Assembly: GCA_050698735.1 (NCBI GenBank)
Contig: JBOHCG010000210.1
Coordinates: 1-11,582, forward strand
Direction of reading: 5' to 3'
DNA length: 11,582 bases
DNA from: Palsa-504 sp050698735
GTDB lineage: Bacteria; Actinomycetota; Actinomycetes; Streptosporangiales; Streptosporangiaceae
In this document: piece after piece, positions 11,107 to 11,582 of the stretch
Layout: every line of letters starts with the position of its first letter
Numbering within the stretch: the first letter of the stretch is position 1
The notes under the pieces: model-generated
The model's database searches: none
Told to the model about the DNA's origin: nothing
The model's input: the letters and a program-made list of their open reading frames with translations, nothing else
Program-made: the position numbers and the translations under genes

Positions 11107-11582
11107 ATGGCGGGCGATGAGCCAGCAAGAGGCGATGACGCCGGACTGTCGGGAAGTGACCCGGATGGGCTCGCCGCCCTCCTTCACGACTTCCGCGACG
11201 CATGGGGCATCACCCGCCCGGCGGCCGCTGGCGAGCCGTGGGTGGCCAGCCCGCGGCGCAGCGGCTTCCCGGTCGTCACCGGCGCGACGCTGCCGGAGCT
11301 GAGGATCGCGCTGGAGGTGGCTGCGGCCGCCGCCGGGCTGGACGAGATGCGTGCCATGGAGGCCGAGTTCGCCGGGTGGAACGTGTGGCGCTCAAGCGAC
11401 GGGTCCTGGTGGGCGAGCCGCAGCAGCGGCCTGTCCTTTGAGCAGATCGACGCGGGCCTGCACGCCACCGTCGGCGACGTGCGCCGTCCCGTCCAGCTGC
11501 GGGCGCTCCTGGAGGACCAGGCCCGGATCGCGGAGTGGGCGGCCGGCCGCGAGTGGCAGGTGCCCGGCGCGGAGGCCCGCAA
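11107..11582 (+). CDS. Hypothetical protein with GWNVWRSSDGSWWASR motif (partial, runs off the edge)
   Basis: The frame is open from ATG 11107 to the right edge (158 full codons) with no stop in the window. AGGGAGGGG lies 7-9 bases upstream. The N-terminal 20 residues are acidic and Gly-rich; then LAALLHDFRDAWGITRP, a helix ATLPELRIALEVAAAAAGLD, and the tryptophan-rich strand pair FAGWNVWRSSDGSWWASRSS (about 89-108). The last visible part is helical (LRALLEDQARIAEWAAGREW). Short proteins with this W-x-VWRS...WWA-R pattern occur in Streptomyces accessory loci near XRE regulators, as recalled without a named family. Order and strand suggest it is a partner or target of the upstream regulator, an inference only. 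The C-terminus is missing. Confidence 0.7.
   Translation, partial: MAGDEPARGDDAGLSGSDPDGLAALLHDFRDAWGITRPAAAGEPWVASPRRSGFPVVTGATLPELRIALEVAAAAAGLDEMRAMEAEFAGWNVWRSSDGSWWASRSSGLSFEQIDAGLHATVGDVRRPVQLRALLEDQARIAEWAAGREWQVPGAEAR

Noticed and set aside
11184..11582. Minus-strand frame antisense to the last gene
   Set aside because: The plus frame has a ribosome site and a tryptophan-rich motif. The minus frame is low-complexity and has no start context.

Overview
The window comes from a high-GC, Streptomyces-like actinomycete chromosome. The first six kilobases follow the order known from Streptomyces coelicolor around SCO4079-SCO4092: purL, a sterol-carrier-like gene, purF, a DUF3073 gene, a valine-type amino acid dehydrogenase (vdh), a conserved hypothetical, bldC and another conserved hypothetical. 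BldC matches the Streptomyces protein almost residue for residue as I remember it. The long proline/glutamine and Ala/Ser/Gly low-complexity tracts, GTG starts and weak or absent Shine-Dalgarno sites also fit. I cannot name a genus.

Layout. At 1-2329 (+) lie the purine genes: the 3' end of purL, a small SCP2-like protein and purF (glutamine PRPP amidotransferase). At 2027-3527 (-) lie the DUF3073 gene and vdh. A 366-bp divergent gap with GC-rich hairpin repeats follows. At 3894-6106 (+) are a conserved hypothetical, the developmental regulator bldC with a long structured leader, and a conserved hypothetical with a low-complexity tail. A convergent terminator separates these from mscL (-), a hypothetical gene (-) and a tRNA-Lys(UUU) gene (-). 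From 7848 onward the content looks accessory: a small helical hypothetical, a helix-turn-helix protein, a membrane-anchored proline-rich secreted-domain protein, a large XRE-type regulator and a downstream gene that runs off the right edge.

The most unusual point is the end of purF. The reading frame has no stop after the conserved enzyme and continues antisense through the whole DUF3073 gene, in codon register with it, to a TAA at 2327-2329. purM, which normally lies between purF and the DUF3073 gene in Streptomyces, is not here. The predicted PurF tail contains a 16-residue hydrophobic run that is exactly the antisense of the DUF3073 acidic tract. It also contains a TTA leucine codon that is the complement of the DUF3073 stop codon.

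Functionally, the left half covers purine synthesis (purL, purF), branched-chain amino acid deamination (vdh) and developmental control (bldC); the shared locus is syntenic but not evidently one operon. In the right half two regulator-plus-small-protein pairs (7848/8336 and 9774/11107) carry repeats or stem-loops in their intergenic gaps. I see no CRISPR array, insertion sequence, integrase, toxin-antitoxin pair or recognisable defence operon, and I do not claim a complete new system. The purF/DUF3073 nesting and the structured regulatory regions are the leads.
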